DNA from: Streptomyces sp. NBC_01460
GTDB lineage: Bacteria; Actinomycetota; Actinomycetes; Streptomycetales; Streptomycetaceae
Direction of reading: 5' to 3'
Assembly: GCF_036227405.1 (NCBI RefSeq)
Contig: NZ_CP109473.1
Span: 5,828,001 to 5,892,000, forward strand
Length of the DNA stretch: 64,000 nt
Part shown: positions 45,453-56,334 of the stretch, piece by piece
How the letters are laid out: each line of letters starts with the position of its first letter
Numbering within the stretch: position 1 is the first letter of the stretch
The notes under the pieces: model-generated
What the model saw: the letters and a program-made list of their open reading frames with translations, nothing else
The model's database searches: none
What the model was told of the DNA's origin: nothing
Program-made: the position numbers and the translations under genes

Positions 45453-47321
45453 CTACTGGAGACGCCACTTCTGGTTGGCGGCCCCGGTGCAGGTCCAGAT
45501 CTGGACGCGCGCGCCGTTCGCCGAGGACTGGTCCGTCACGTCGAGGCACTTGTCCGCCGCCGTGTTGACCACGTCCCCCGTCGAGGAGTTGTACGTCCAC
45601 CGCTGTGCGCCGGATCCGTTGCAGGTGTACAGCTGGACCTTTGCTCCGTCGGCCGTGGAGCCCGAGGTGACGTCGAGGCAGGCGCCCAGCACCTTGATAC
45701 TGCCGTCGCCGCCGACCGTCCAGCGCTGGTTGGCCGCGCCGGTGCAGTCCCAGATCTGGACCGGGGTCCCGTCGGCCCCGGAGTTGCCCGTGGCGTCGAG
45801 GCACCTGCCGCCGATGCCCGAGAGGGCGCCGCCGCTGCCCGAGGAGCCGGACTGGGTGCCCGACCAGGTGAACGTCGCCGAGGTGCGGCCGGGCAGGGAG
45901 TAGGTGAACTTCTGCCCGCCCCAGTTGACGGTCACCTGCTGCGCCGACGTCGAACCGTTGTAGGCGATCAGGGCCTTCGAGCCGTCCGGGTTGCGCCAGG
46001 CCACGTTGGGCACGGTGGAGCTCGCGGTGGAGGAGATGCGGGCGGCTCCCGGCCGGACGTACTTGGTCAGGTGGCCCATCGTGTAGTACTCGACGGTGTA
46101 GTCGACCTGGCCGTGCCTGCTGTCCCCGTTGTGCACGGTGACCAGTCCGTCGCAGGTGCCGCAACCGCCGTTGTGCGGCCCCCTGTTCTGGTCGACCGCG
46201 AGCGACCACTTGGTCACCGACTTCGCCCAGTTGCGGGTGTAGTCGATGATGTTAAGCATGTCCTCGCGCTGCTGGTCGGCGATCCAGGTCCCGCCCGAGT
46301 GCTCGGTCTGGAAGGCGTCCAGCCCCGGGTACTGGTTGTGCACGGTGGTCTGCTTCGCGATGTCACCGCCGTAGCCGTGCCAGGCGATCCCGCCGAAGTT
46401 CGGGTGGCTGCGCACCGCGGCGTCGTCGACGGTCTGCGCGGCGTAGGCGTCGTAGGTGTCCCAGTTCCAGTCGTGCGCCAGCACCTTGGTGGCCAGGCCG
46501 GCCGCCTGGAGCTTCGGCAGAAGCTCGCTCTTCGTGAAGTAGGCCAGCCCCGACCCGTTCCAGCTCATCGAGGGGTACCCGGAGCAGCAGGTCGGCTCGT
46601 TCTGCGCGGTGACGTAGTCGACCGGGACGCCCTGGGCCTTCCACGCCTGGAGGTACTTCACGAAGTAGTTCGCGTAGGCGCCGTAGTTCTCGGCCTTCAG
46701 CCAGCCGCCGTCGAGCCGTCCGTTGTCCTTCATCCACGCCGGGGCCGTCCACGGGGAGGCGACCGTCGTGAGGGCGGGATTGAGCTGCTCGGCCTGCTTG
46801 GTGAGCGGCAGTACGTCCTGCAGATCGTGTGCGATCGAGAAGTTGGCGAGGTTCGGGTCGGTCTGCCCGGCCGGCATGTCGTCGTAGGTGTAGCCGAACC
46901 GCGCGAGGTCGGATCCGCCCATCGGATTGCGTACGAACGACAGTCCGATGCCCTCGGTGGGCGAGAAGAGCTTCTTCATCGTCGCGTCGCGGGTCGCCTG
47001 GCTCAGCGCCCCGCTGCCCTTCATCAGCCAGGCCGCCGTGTCCGTGAACGAGGCGCCGCCACCGGTGAAGGTCTGGTAGCGGGTGTTCTCGTCGACCGTG
47101 ATGTTCGTGCCGGAGCCGCCGTTGCCCGCGCCGAAGGCGACCGGTGTCTGTGCCTGGAGGCCGCGGGTGACATGGCGGCCGCCGGAGTCGTCCGTGGTGG
47201 TCAGCGCGATGTTCACGGTCTCGCCGGCCGCCTGCGCGGTGCCCGGGGAGAGCCCGGCGAGTCCCGCGGTCGCGAGCGCCGTCGCGACGAGGACCCTCGC
47301 CGTTCTGCTGGTCCGAATCAT
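45453..47321 (-). CDS. secreted GH30 beta-glucanase/glucosylceramidase-like enzyme with ricin-B lectin domain
   Basis: This 622-residue secreted enzyme has a Sec signal (RTARVLVATALATAGLAG, cleavage near AQA-A). The GH30 catalytic domain (~35-490) has the acid/base Glu in YVTAQNEPTCCSGYP (~242) and the nucleophile Glu in DAFQTEHSGGTW (~340). A Ser/Gly linker then leads to a CBM13 ricin-B trefoil (~500-622) with QxW-type repeats NQRWTV, AQRWTY and NQKWRLQ. Characterised bacterial relatives cleave beta-1,6-glucan or glucosylceramide; the exact substrate here is inferred. It lies at the edge of a LacI/ABC/GH1/GH3 locus and likely supplies its oligosaccharides. Confidence 0.9.
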   Translation of the reverse strand: MIRTSRTARVLVATALATAGLAGLSPGTAQAAGETVNIALTTTDDSGGRHVTRGLQAQTPVAFGAGNGGSGTNITVDENTRYQTFTGGGASFTDTAAWLMKGSGALSQATRDATMKKLFSPTEGIGLSFVRNPMGGSDLARFGYTYDDMPAGQTDPNLANFSIAHDLQDVLPLTKQAEQLNPALTTVASPWTAPAWMKDNGRLDGGWLKAENYGAYANYFVKYLQAWKAQGVPVDYVTAQNEPTCCSGYPSMSWNGSGLAYFTKSELLPKLQAAGLATKVLAHDWNWDTYDAYAAQTVDDAAVRSHPNFGGIAWHGYGGDIAKQTTVHNQYPGLDAFQTEHSGGTWIADQQREDMLNIIDYTRNWAKSVTKWSLAVDQNRGPHNGGCGTCDGLVTVHNGDSRHGQVDYTVEYYTMGHLTKYVRPGAARISSTASSTVPNVAWRNPDGSKALIAYNGSTSAQQVTVNWGGQKFTYSLPGRTSATFTWSGTQSGSSGSGGALSGIGGRCLDATGNSGADGTPVQIWDCTGAANQRWTVGGDGSIKVLGACLDVTSGSTADGAKVQLYTCNGSGAQRWTYNSSTGDVVNTAADKCLDVTDQSSANGARVQIWTCTGAANQKWRLQ

Positions 47322-47372
47322 GGCTGCTGCCTTTCTCGGCAGGGTGGGGGAAGTGCCGTCGAACGAGCCGTG

Positions 47373-47401
47373 AGTGAACTGCTCTTACGTGCTCACGTCA
47401 A
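47373..47401 (-). promoter_or_regulatory. likely promoter of the GH30 gene
   Basis: On the minus strand TTGACG (47401-47396) and TTCACT (47378-47373) are separated by 17 bp, as for a housekeeping sigma promoter, about 50 bp before the start codon. The -35 lies beside a near-palindrome, ACGTGCTCACGT. Confidence 0.5.
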
Positions 47402-47536
47402 GAGGTCCCTCCGACATGGGTGTTCAAGAAGTGAACGAAAGCCTCGTCGGAGCTGCTTCGATGATCGGTACGGACCAATCTCGGTGTGAAGTATTGACGC
47501 CTCTGTTCCGGCGGGGTTAACTCCAGCCGCAACGCC

Positions 47537-47560
47537 GGTACCGGTTCCGGAACCGGTACC
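47537..47560. promoter_or_regulatory. perfect 24-bp palindrome upstream of lacI-type gene, candidate operator
   Basis: GGTACCGGTTCC is followed directly by its reverse complement. The centre is CpG, as in most LacI-family operators. It lies 46 bp before the LacI start and ~215 bp from the divergent GH30 start, so autoregulation and control of GH30 are both possible. Confidence 0.7.
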
Positions 47561-47605
47561 GAAGCCCGTCCGACCCCCTGTCCTGCCTTGTCCCTGGAGG
47601 CCCCG

Positions 47606-48580
47606 TTGCGTGTCACCATCGCCGATGTCGCCCGCGAGGCCGGCGTCAGCAAGACGACCGTGTCCCGGGTCATCAACCTCAAGGGCGAAGTGGACGGTTC
47701 GACGGCCGCCCGTGTTCGTGAAGTGATCGCGGACCTCGGCTACGTACCCAGCTCCGGCGCCGTCGGGCTGGCACGTGGCCGCAGCCGTACGGTCGGGCTG
47801 CTGGTGCCGTCGTTCACCTGGCCGTGGATGGGTGAGGTGCTCCAGGGGATCGTCGACACGGTCGAGGCAGCCGACTACGGGCTGCTGCTCTTCACGTGCA
47901 CCCGGGGGGCGGAGTCCGTCAAGCGCTTCACCACCCAGGTGTCGGCGCGCGCCTTCGACGGGCTCGTCGTCGTCGAACCGGAGAACACGCTCGACCAGCT
48001 CACCGAACTGCACCGCTCCGGGCTGCCGATCGTCCTGATCGACGACCGGGGACACCATCCCGAATTCCCCTCCGTCGTGACCACCAATCGCGAGGGAGGT
48101 GCGTCCGTCGCCCGTCATCTGCGAGCGGCGGGGCGCACCAGGCCGCTGGTCGTCACCGGCCCGCAGCACTTCGGCTGCGTACGGGACCGGCTCGCGGGCT
48201 TCCGCTCGGTCCTGCCCACCGAGCTGGTCGTGGACGGGGACTTCACGGAACGCCGGGGTCGCCTGGTCGTGGAGGAACTCCTGGCCGCAGGGACCGAGTT
48301 CGACTCCGTCTTCGCCCTCAACGACATCAGCGCGGCCGGGGTCCTGCGGGCCCTGAGAGCCGCCGGCCGCCGCGTACCCGACGACATCGCGGTGGTCGGC
48401 TTCGACGACATCCCGATGGCCGAACACACCGAACCGCCGCTGACGACCGTGCACCAGCCCACCCGGCAGATGGGTGTGGCGGCGGCCCGTCTGCTGCTCT
48501 CCCACCTCGGCGGCACCGCCGTACCGGCCGGACCGGTCGTGCTGCCCACCGAACTGGTCGTGCGCCACTCGGCGCCGTAA
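47606..48580 (+). CDS. LacI-family transcriptional regulator of the glycan locus
   Basis: This 324-residue repressor has the N-terminal HTH TIADVAREAGVSKTTVSRVI with hinge helix GAVGLARGRS, then a periplasmic-binding-like sugar domain (VGLLVPSFTWPWMGEVLQGI, FDSVFALNDISAAGVLRALR, DIAVVGFDDIPMAEHTEPPL). TTG 47606 has GGAGG 5 nt upstream; the frame opens slightly earlier at 47588. It lies between GH30 and the ABC transporter operon and most likely responds to a gluco-oligosaccharide. Two perfect palindromes nearby are candidate targets. Confidence 0.9.
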   Translation: MRVTIADVAREAGVSKTTVSRVINLKGEVDGSTAARVREVIADLGYVPSSGAVGLARGRSRTVGLLVPSFTWPWMGEVLQGIVDTVEAADYGLLLFTCTRGAESVKRFTTQVSARAFDGLVVVEPENTLDQLTELHRSGLPIVLIDDRGHHPEFPSVVTTNREGGASVARHLRAAGRTRPLVVTGPQHFGCVRDRLAGFRSVLPTELVVDGDFTERRGRLVVEELLAAGTEFDSVFALNDISAAGVLRALRAAGRRVPDDIAVVGFDDIPMAEHTEPPLTTVHQPTRQMGVAAARLLLSHLGGTAVPAGPVVLPTELVVRHSAP

Positions 48581-48711
48581 CGGACCCGGCCCCGCCGGTC
48601 GTCCGTCCGCATCCCCGAACCAGCCGCACCCGGCACCCGCACCACCCGCCCCGGCGCGTCGAGCGCTGTCCACACCGGATCTCCCAGACCCGCAGTCCTC
48701 CTGGAGTCGCC

Positions 48712-50391
48712 ATGTCCGTACGCCGTCGTCACACTCTGAGAGCGCTCTCAGTCGCCACTGCCGTGGTCGCGCTCGCCGCGGGCTGCTCGTCCGCCAACTC
48801 GGGCGCCAACAAGGGGGGCGGCGCCGGCGCCTCCGGCGTGCTGAACATCGGGAAGCCCGACGGGCCGCAGACGAACAACAGCAACCCGTTCCTCGCCACC
48901 TCCGCGAGCGCCACGCTCGGCTACCGGTACATGATCTACGAGCCGCTGGCGATGACCAACATGATCCGCCCCACCGACAAGGCGGACCCCTGGCTCGCGA
49001 CCGCGTGGGACTGGGAGTCCAACTTCACCGAGCTCACCTTCACCCTGGACGAGCGGGCCAAGTGGGCCGACGGCAAGCCGCTCACCGCGGCCGACGTCGC
49101 CTTCACCTTCGAGCTGCTCAAGAAGCACCCCGCGCTCAACGGCAACGGCATCCCCTACGACGGCATCGCCGTCGAGGGCGAGAAGGTCGTCCTGACGTTC
49201 AAGGAATCGCAGTTCGTCAACCAGAACAAGATCATCTCGACCTATGTCGTGCCCAAGCACATCTGGGAGAAGGTCGAGAACCCGGAGACCTGGCCCAACC
49301 GCACCCCGGTCGGCTCCGGCCCGTACAAGCTGAAGACCTTCACCCCGCAGACCACCACCCTGACCGCGACGCCCACCTACTGGAAGGGCAAGACCAAGGT
49401 CAAGGAGCTGCGCTACAGCACGTACAACGACAACAGCGCCGCGACCACGGCCCTGGCGAACGGCAAGCTCGAGTGGTCGTTCGTCTTCATGCCGAACTAC
49501 AAGCAGCTGTACGTCGCCAAGGACCAGAAGAACCACAAGCTCTGGTTCCCCTCGGGGCTCGGCATCCACGGCCTGTGGTTCAACACCGCCCGCAAGCCGT
49601 TCGACAACCCGGCGCTGCGCAAGGCGATGGCCATGGTCGTCGACCGCAACGCGATCCACGTGCAGGCGCAGGCGACGCTCTACCCGGAGATCACCAACCC
49701 GACCGGCATCCCGCTGCCCGCCGGTGACCCGTTCCTCGCCCCGGAGTACAAGAGCGCCACCACGAAGCCCGATGTCGCGGGGGCCAAGAAGATCCTCGAC
49801 GAGGCCGGCTTCAAGCTCAGCGGCGGCGTCCTGAAGGACCCGGGCGGCAAGCCCGTGAAGCTGACCTTCACCGACCCGGCCGGCTGGAACGACTACATCA
49901 CCGGGCTCTCGATCATCAAGGACAGCATCAAGCAGCTGGGCATCGAGGCCAAGGTCAAGACCCAGACCGCCGAGGCCTGGACCAACGACGTCGCCGTCGG
50001 CAACTTCGACGCCACCCTGCACTGGACCAACAGCGGCGCCACCCCGTACGACATGTACCAGAACATCATGGACGGGGCGATCCTCCAGCCCGTCGGCAAG
50101 GCCTCCCAGCTCGGCAACTTCGGCCGCTTCAAGAGCCCCGAGGCCACCGCCGCGCTGAAGGAGTACGCCAACGCCACGGACGACGCGACGCGCACCAAGG
50201 CCATGAACTCCCTCCAGAAGATCATGGTCGACCAGGCGCCGGTCATCCCGACGGCCGCGGCCCCCATCGGTGCCGAGTACTCCACGAAGAACTGGGTGGG
50301 CTGGCCGACCGAGGAGGACCCCTACGCCGCCCCGCAGCACACCCAGCAGGACGCGCTGGAAGTCGTGCTGAACCTGAAGCCCGCCAAGTAA
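48712..50391 (+). CDS. ABC transporter substrate-binding lipoprotein (Opp/Dpp family), probable oligosaccharide binder
   Basis: This 559-residue lipoprotein of the family 5 binding proteins has a signal with lipobox [16 protein letters not shown]. Family motifs are [40 protein letters not shown] and [20 protein letters not shown]. The family name says peptides, but members next to GH1/GH3/GH30 genes carry cello- or laminari-oligosaccharides in other bacteria. ATG 48712 has TGGAG upstream. Codons 9-14 contain the perfect palindrome at 48736. It is the first gene of a transporter operon with overlapping downstream genes. Confidence 0.92.
   Translation: MSVRRRHTLRALSVATAVVALAAGCSSANSGANKGGGAGASGVLNIGKPDGPQTNNSNPFLATSASATLGYRYMIYEPLAMTNMIRPTDKADPWLATAWDWESNFTELTFTLDERAKWADGKPLTAADVAFTFELLKKHPALNGNGIPYDGIAVEGEKVVLTFKESQFVNQNKIISTYVVPKHIWEKVENPETWPNRTPVGSGPYKLKTFTPQTTTLTATPTYWKGKTKVKELRYSTYNDNSAATTALANGKLEWSFVFMPNYKQLYVAKDQKNHKLWFPSGLGIHGLWFNTARKPFDNPALRKAMAMVVDRNAIHVQAQATLYPEITNPTGIPLPAGDPFLAPEYKSATTKPDVAGAKKILDEAGFKLSGGVLKDPGGKPVKLTFTDPAGWNDYITGLSIIKDSIKQLGIEAKVKTQTAEAWTNDVAVGNFDATLHWTNSGATPYDMYQNIMDGAILQPVGKASQLGNFGRFKSPEATAALKEYANATDDATRTKAMNSLQKIMVDQAPVIPTAAAPIGAEYSTKNWVGWPTEEDPYAAPQHTQQDALEVVLNLKPAK
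48736..48751. promoter_or_regulatory. perfect palindrome inside the binding-protein coding sequence, CebR-box-like
   Basis: CTGAGAGCGCTCTCAG is a perfect 16-bp palindrome. It resembles the cellobiose-repressor box TGGGAGCGCTCCCA of Streptomyces, with one symmetrical change per half. It starts 24 bp after the ATG, a place where a bound LacI-type repressor would block elongation. Confidence 0.72.
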
Positions 50392-50409
50392 GCACGGGAA
50401 GAACCGGCC

Positions 50410-51465
50410 ATGACCACCGAACAGTCCGAAGACGTGCGCACCACGACGGATGTGGTGCTCGAAGCACGCGGAGTCACCAAGCACTTCCCCGTACGGCGCA
50501 CCGGCAAGGACCTCCTCGCCCGCAGCCGCCGTACCGTCCACGCCGTCGACGACGTCTCGCTGAAGCTCCGGCGCGGCACCGTCACGGCTCTGGTGGGGGA
50601 GTCCGGCTCGGGCAAATCCACCGTCGCACGGCTGCTCGCCCAGCTGTACCCGCTCACCGCGGGGGAGATCGAGCTGGGCGGCACGGCGGTGAAGGCCGGG
50701 CGTGGCCGGTCCTTCCGTAGATACGTCAAGCAGGTCCAGCTGATCTTCCAGGACCCCTTCGCCTCGCTCAACCCGGTGCACACCGTGCGCTACCACCTGA
50801 CCCGCGCCCTGAAGATCCACGGCCGGGCGGGGGACGGGGAGGCGGAGCTGGAGACCAACCTGGCGGCTCTGCTGGAACGCGTCCAGCTGACTCCTCCTCA
50901 TCAGTACCTGGAGAAGTTCCCGCACGAGCTGTCGGGTGGGCAGCGCCAGCGCGTCGCGATCGCGCGCGCGCTCGGCGCCGACCCCCAGGTCCTGCTCGCC
51001 GACGAGCCGGTGTCGATGCTGGACGTGTCGATCCGGCTCGGGGTCCTCAACCTGCTCCGCGACCTCAAGGAGCGTCTGCACCTGGCGATCCTCTACATCA
51101 CCCACGACATCGCGTCCGCCCGCTACTTCGCGGACACGACCCTGGTGATGTACGCCGGCCGGATCGTCGAGGGCGGTGACAGCGAGACCGTCACCCAGCA
51201 CCCCGCGCACCCGTACACCCAGCTGCTCATCGCCTCCGCGCCGGACCCCGACCGGGTGGCGGACGCCGAGGCGCAGGAGGAGGCCGGGAGCGGCGAGCCG
51301 CCCTCCCTGATCGCCCCGCCGGCCGGCTGCCGCTTCCACCCCCGCTGCCCGAAGGCCATGGAGCGCTGCCGCACCGAGCTGCCGCCGCGCTTCGACCTGG
51401 CGGACGGCCAGTGGGCCGCCTGCTGGCTGTACGACGGCACCACCGCCGAGGGAGCAGCGAAGTGA
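50410..51465 (+). CDS. ABC transporter ATP-binding protein (OppF-like)
   Basis: This 351-residue ATPase energises the importer. Walker A is [20 protein letters not shown], the signature [20 protein letters not shown], and Walker [21 protein letters not shown]. The C-terminal oligopeptide-transporter extension with the iron-sulphur-type Cys pattern, [14 protein letters not shown], is present. It begins 18 nt after the binding-protein gene and its TGA overlaps the next gene's GTG (GTGA), so the order is binding protein, ATPase, two permeases, ATPase, unlike the usual A-B-C-D-F order. Confidence 0.93.
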   Translation: MTTEQSEDVRTTTDVVLEARGVTKHFPVRRTGKDLLARSRRTVHAVDDVSLKLRRGTVTALVGESGSGKSTVARLLAQLYPLTAGEIELGGTAVKAGRGRSFRRYVKQVQLIFQDPFASLNPVHTVRYHLTRALKIHGRAGDGEAELETNLAALLERVQLTPPHQYLEKFPHELSGGQRQRVAIARALGADPQVLLADEPVSMLDVSIRLGVLNLLRDLKERLHLAILYITHDIASARYFADTTLVMYAGRIVEGGDSETVTQHPAHPYTQLLIASAPDPDRVADAEAQEEAGSGEPPSLIAPPAGCRFHPRCPKAMERCRTELPPRFDLADGQWAACWLYDGTTAEGAAK

Positions 51466-52442
51466 AGTACATCCTCCAGCGGTTCGCCTTCTACGCGGTC
51501 ACCGCGTGGGCCGCGATCACCATCAACTTCCTGATCCCGCGCATGATGCCGGGCGACCCCGTCGACGCCCTGATGAGCCGTTACCAGGGGCAGCTCGACA
51601 CCACCGCCATCGCCTCGCTGAAGGCGCTGTTCGGCCTCGACGAGAACCAGTCCGTCTGGTCGCAGTACACCGACTACTGGTCGCATCTCCTCGACGGCGA
51701 CCTCGGGCTCTCCTTCACCTTCTTCCCGACCCCGGTCGGCGAGGTGATCTCCCAGTCGCTGCCCTGGACGCTCGCCCTGGTCGGGATCACCACCCTGATC
51801 AGCTTCCTGCTCGGCACCGGCATCGGCGTCTACAGCGGCTGGCGGCGCGGCTCCTGGCTGGACGGGCTGCTGCCGGTGACCACCTTCATCTCGGCCATCC
51901 CGTACTTCTGGCTGGGCCTCATCGCCATCGCGGTGTTCGCGGTGAAGTGGCAGATCTTCCCGGCCGCCGGAGGGTACGACAACTCCCTGGTCCCGGCCTT
52001 CGACTGGCCGTTCGTCTCCAGCGCGCTCTACCACGGCGTGCTCCCCGGCGTGACGATCGTCCTGAGCGCCATCGCCGGGTGGATCCTCGGCATGCGCAAC
52101 ATGATGGTGACGGTCTCCTCGGAGGACTACGTCATGGTCGCGCAGGCCAAGGGGCTCTCCGAACGGCGCGTGATGTTCTCCTACGCGGCGCGCAACGCCG
52201 TCCTGCCCAACATCTCGGGCTTCGCCCTCTCGCTGGGCTTCATCGTCGGCGGCACCCTGCTGGTCGAGATGGTCTTCTCCTACCCGGGCATCGGCTACCA
52301 GCTCTTCCAGGCCGTCGGAGCCAAGGACTACCCGCTCATGCAGGGCGTCTTCCTGATCATCACGCTCTCCGTGCTCGCCGCGAACCTGCTGGCCGACATG
52401 GCCTACGCCCTCCTCGACCCCCGCACTCGTAAGGAGGCATGA
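51462..52442 (+). CDS. ABC transporter permease (OppB/DppB-like)
   Basis: This 326-residue inner-membrane permease begins [20 protein letters not shown], followed by [20 protein letters not shown] as in DppB. Helices include [20 protein letters not shown] and [20 protein letters not shown]. The cytoplasmic EAA-type loop is [23 protein letters not shown] 51462 overlaps the previous stop by 4 nt; the 3' end overlaps the next ATG by 4 nt (ATGA). It forms the pore with the next gene product. Confidence 0.93.
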   Translation: MKYILQRFAFYAVTAWAAITINFLIPRMMPGDPVDALMSRYQGQLDTTAIASLKALFGLDENQSVWSQYTDYWSHLLDGDLGLSFTFFPTPVGEVISQSLPWTLALVGITTLISFLLGTGIGVYSGWRRGSWLDGLLPVTTFISAIPYFWLGLIAIAVFAVKWQIFPAAGGYDNSLVPAFDWPFVSSALYHGVLPGVTIVLSAIAGWILGMRNMMVTVSSEDYVMVAQAKGLSERRVMFSYAARNAVLPNISGFALSLGFIVGGTLLVEMVFSYPGIGYQLFQAVGAKDYPLMQGVFLIITLSVLAANLLADMAYALLDPRTRKEA

Positions 52443-53556
52443 CGACTGTGTCCGTCACCGCCACCGACGTCGCCGTCCTGGACGACCCGCCCACCCCCGC
52501 CGCGGCGGGCCGGGTGAGGTTCCGCTTCCTGCGCGGAGGGAAGACCCGCACCGGGCTGCTCATCCTCGCGTTCTTCGTGTTCCTCGCCGTGGCGGGCCCC
52601 TGGCTCGCCCCGTACGACCCGGACGCGATGAGCGACCAGCTGCTGCAACCCCCGTCCGCCGAGCACTGGTTCGGGACGACCCAGACCGGTCAGGACGTCC
52701 TCTCCCAGATCCTGGTGGGCACCCGCGGCGTGCTGCTCGTCGGATTCCTCGCCGGCATCCTGGCGACCGTGCTGTCCGTGCTCATCGGGGTCAGCGCGGG
52801 TTTCCTCGGCGGAGCCGCCGACGAGATCCTCTCGATGCTCTCCAACATCTTCCTCGTCATCCCCGGCCTGCCGCTGATCATCATCATCGCGAGCTTCGTC
52901 GAGGACACCGGGGACCTGCTGATAGCCGCCGTCATCGCCCTCACCTCATGGGCCTGGGGCGCACGCGTGCTGCGCGCCCAGACCCTGTCGCTCCGGCGCC
53001 GCGACTACGTGGAGGCGGCCCGCGCCACCGGTGAGTCGACCTGGCGGATCATCCTGTTCGAGGTCATGCCGAACCTCACCGCCGTCATCGCGTCCGGGTT
53101 CGTCGGCACCGTCATCTTCGCGGTGCTCTCGGAGATCACCCTCGCCTTCATCGGCGTCGCCGACATCTCCCACTGGAACTGGGGGACGGTGCTCTTCTGG
53201 GCACAGTCCAACCAGGCCCTGGCCCAGGGCGCCTGGTGGTGGTTCGTCCCGGCCGGCCTGTGCATCGCCCTGCTGGGCACCGCGCTCTCCCTCATCAACT
53301 TCGGCATCGACGAGTTCGTCAACCCGCGCCTGCGCACCGCGACGGGCTCCTCCCGGAAGGTCCGGATGCGGGTGGGCTTCACCCCCGTCGTCCGCACCGC
53401 CGGGCCCCCGTCGCCCGGCGCGTCCGAGCCGCCCGCGTTCACCCCGGTGGTCCGCGACGGCGGCCCCGCGGATCCGGCATCGTCCGGGGCCCCCGCGGAG
53501 CCGACCCCGTCCGGCGCCCCCGATTCGCCCGGCAAGCCCAGCAAGGAGCACAGCGC

Positions 53557-53560
<4 letters not shown>
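52439..53560 (+). CDS. ABC transporter permease (OppC/DppC-like) with Pro-rich C-terminal tail
   Basis: This 373-residue permease has the DppC opening ([40 protein letters not shown]) and EAA loop [27 protein letters not shown] precedes ATG 52439. After the last helix the protein runs on ~75 residues as a disordered Pro/Ala/Ser-rich cytoplasmic tail, with the motif [12 protein letters not shown] repeated as [12 protein letters not shown]. Typical family members end near NPRLR. It overlaps both neighbours by 4 nt. Confidence 0.92.
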
Positions 53561-54543
<983 letters not shown>

Positions 54544-54592
54544 CCGCACCACCCCTCACCACCCCACAGCACACCCGGAGTTACGGAGACCC

Positions 54593-56005
<1,413 letters not shown>

Positions 56006-56015
56006 CCCGTACCGG

Positions 56016-56147
56016 AGCATCGGCAGCGAGAACGCCGCGGCCGTCCCGGGGGCCGCGGCCGACGGCAGCGCCGCCACGCGCTGGTCCAGCGACGTCGCCG
56101 ACGACGCCTGGACACGGATCGACCTCGGTTCCACAACCAGTAAGTGA
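56016..56147 (+). pseudogene. fragment of an F5/8 type C (discoidin-like) carbohydrate-binding domain
   Basis: The frame around 56025-56144 reads SENAAAVPGAAADGSAATRW, then SSDVADDAWTRIDLGSTTSK and a stop. AVDGxxATRWSS followed by WxxIDLG is the hallmark of F5/8-type C modules of secreted hydrolases. It has no start codon or signal peptide and is cut off after about 40 residues. The rest of the gap to 56334 shows no further recognisable coding sequence. It is probably left from a larger extracellular enzyme. Confidence 0.65.
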
Positions 56148-56334
56148 TCCCCGACCTCGCCCTCGGCGGTGCCTGTCCCGCCGGCGGGAACAAGGTCACC
56201 CAGCCCTACCGGAGTCTCCCGCAGTCCAGCGTCGACCGCGTCGCCCAGGGCGGCATCACGGCGGAGATCGACCGGGTGCGGGTCGAGCAGAAGCAGCCCC
56301 GACCACCGGCCACCGGAGCAGAGAAGAGCCGCAC

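Noticed and set aside
47422..47436. GTTCA-AGAAG-TGAAC inverted repeat in the GH30-lacI gap
   Set aside because: Arms of only five bases; not distinguishable from chance beside the much stronger 24-bp palindrome.
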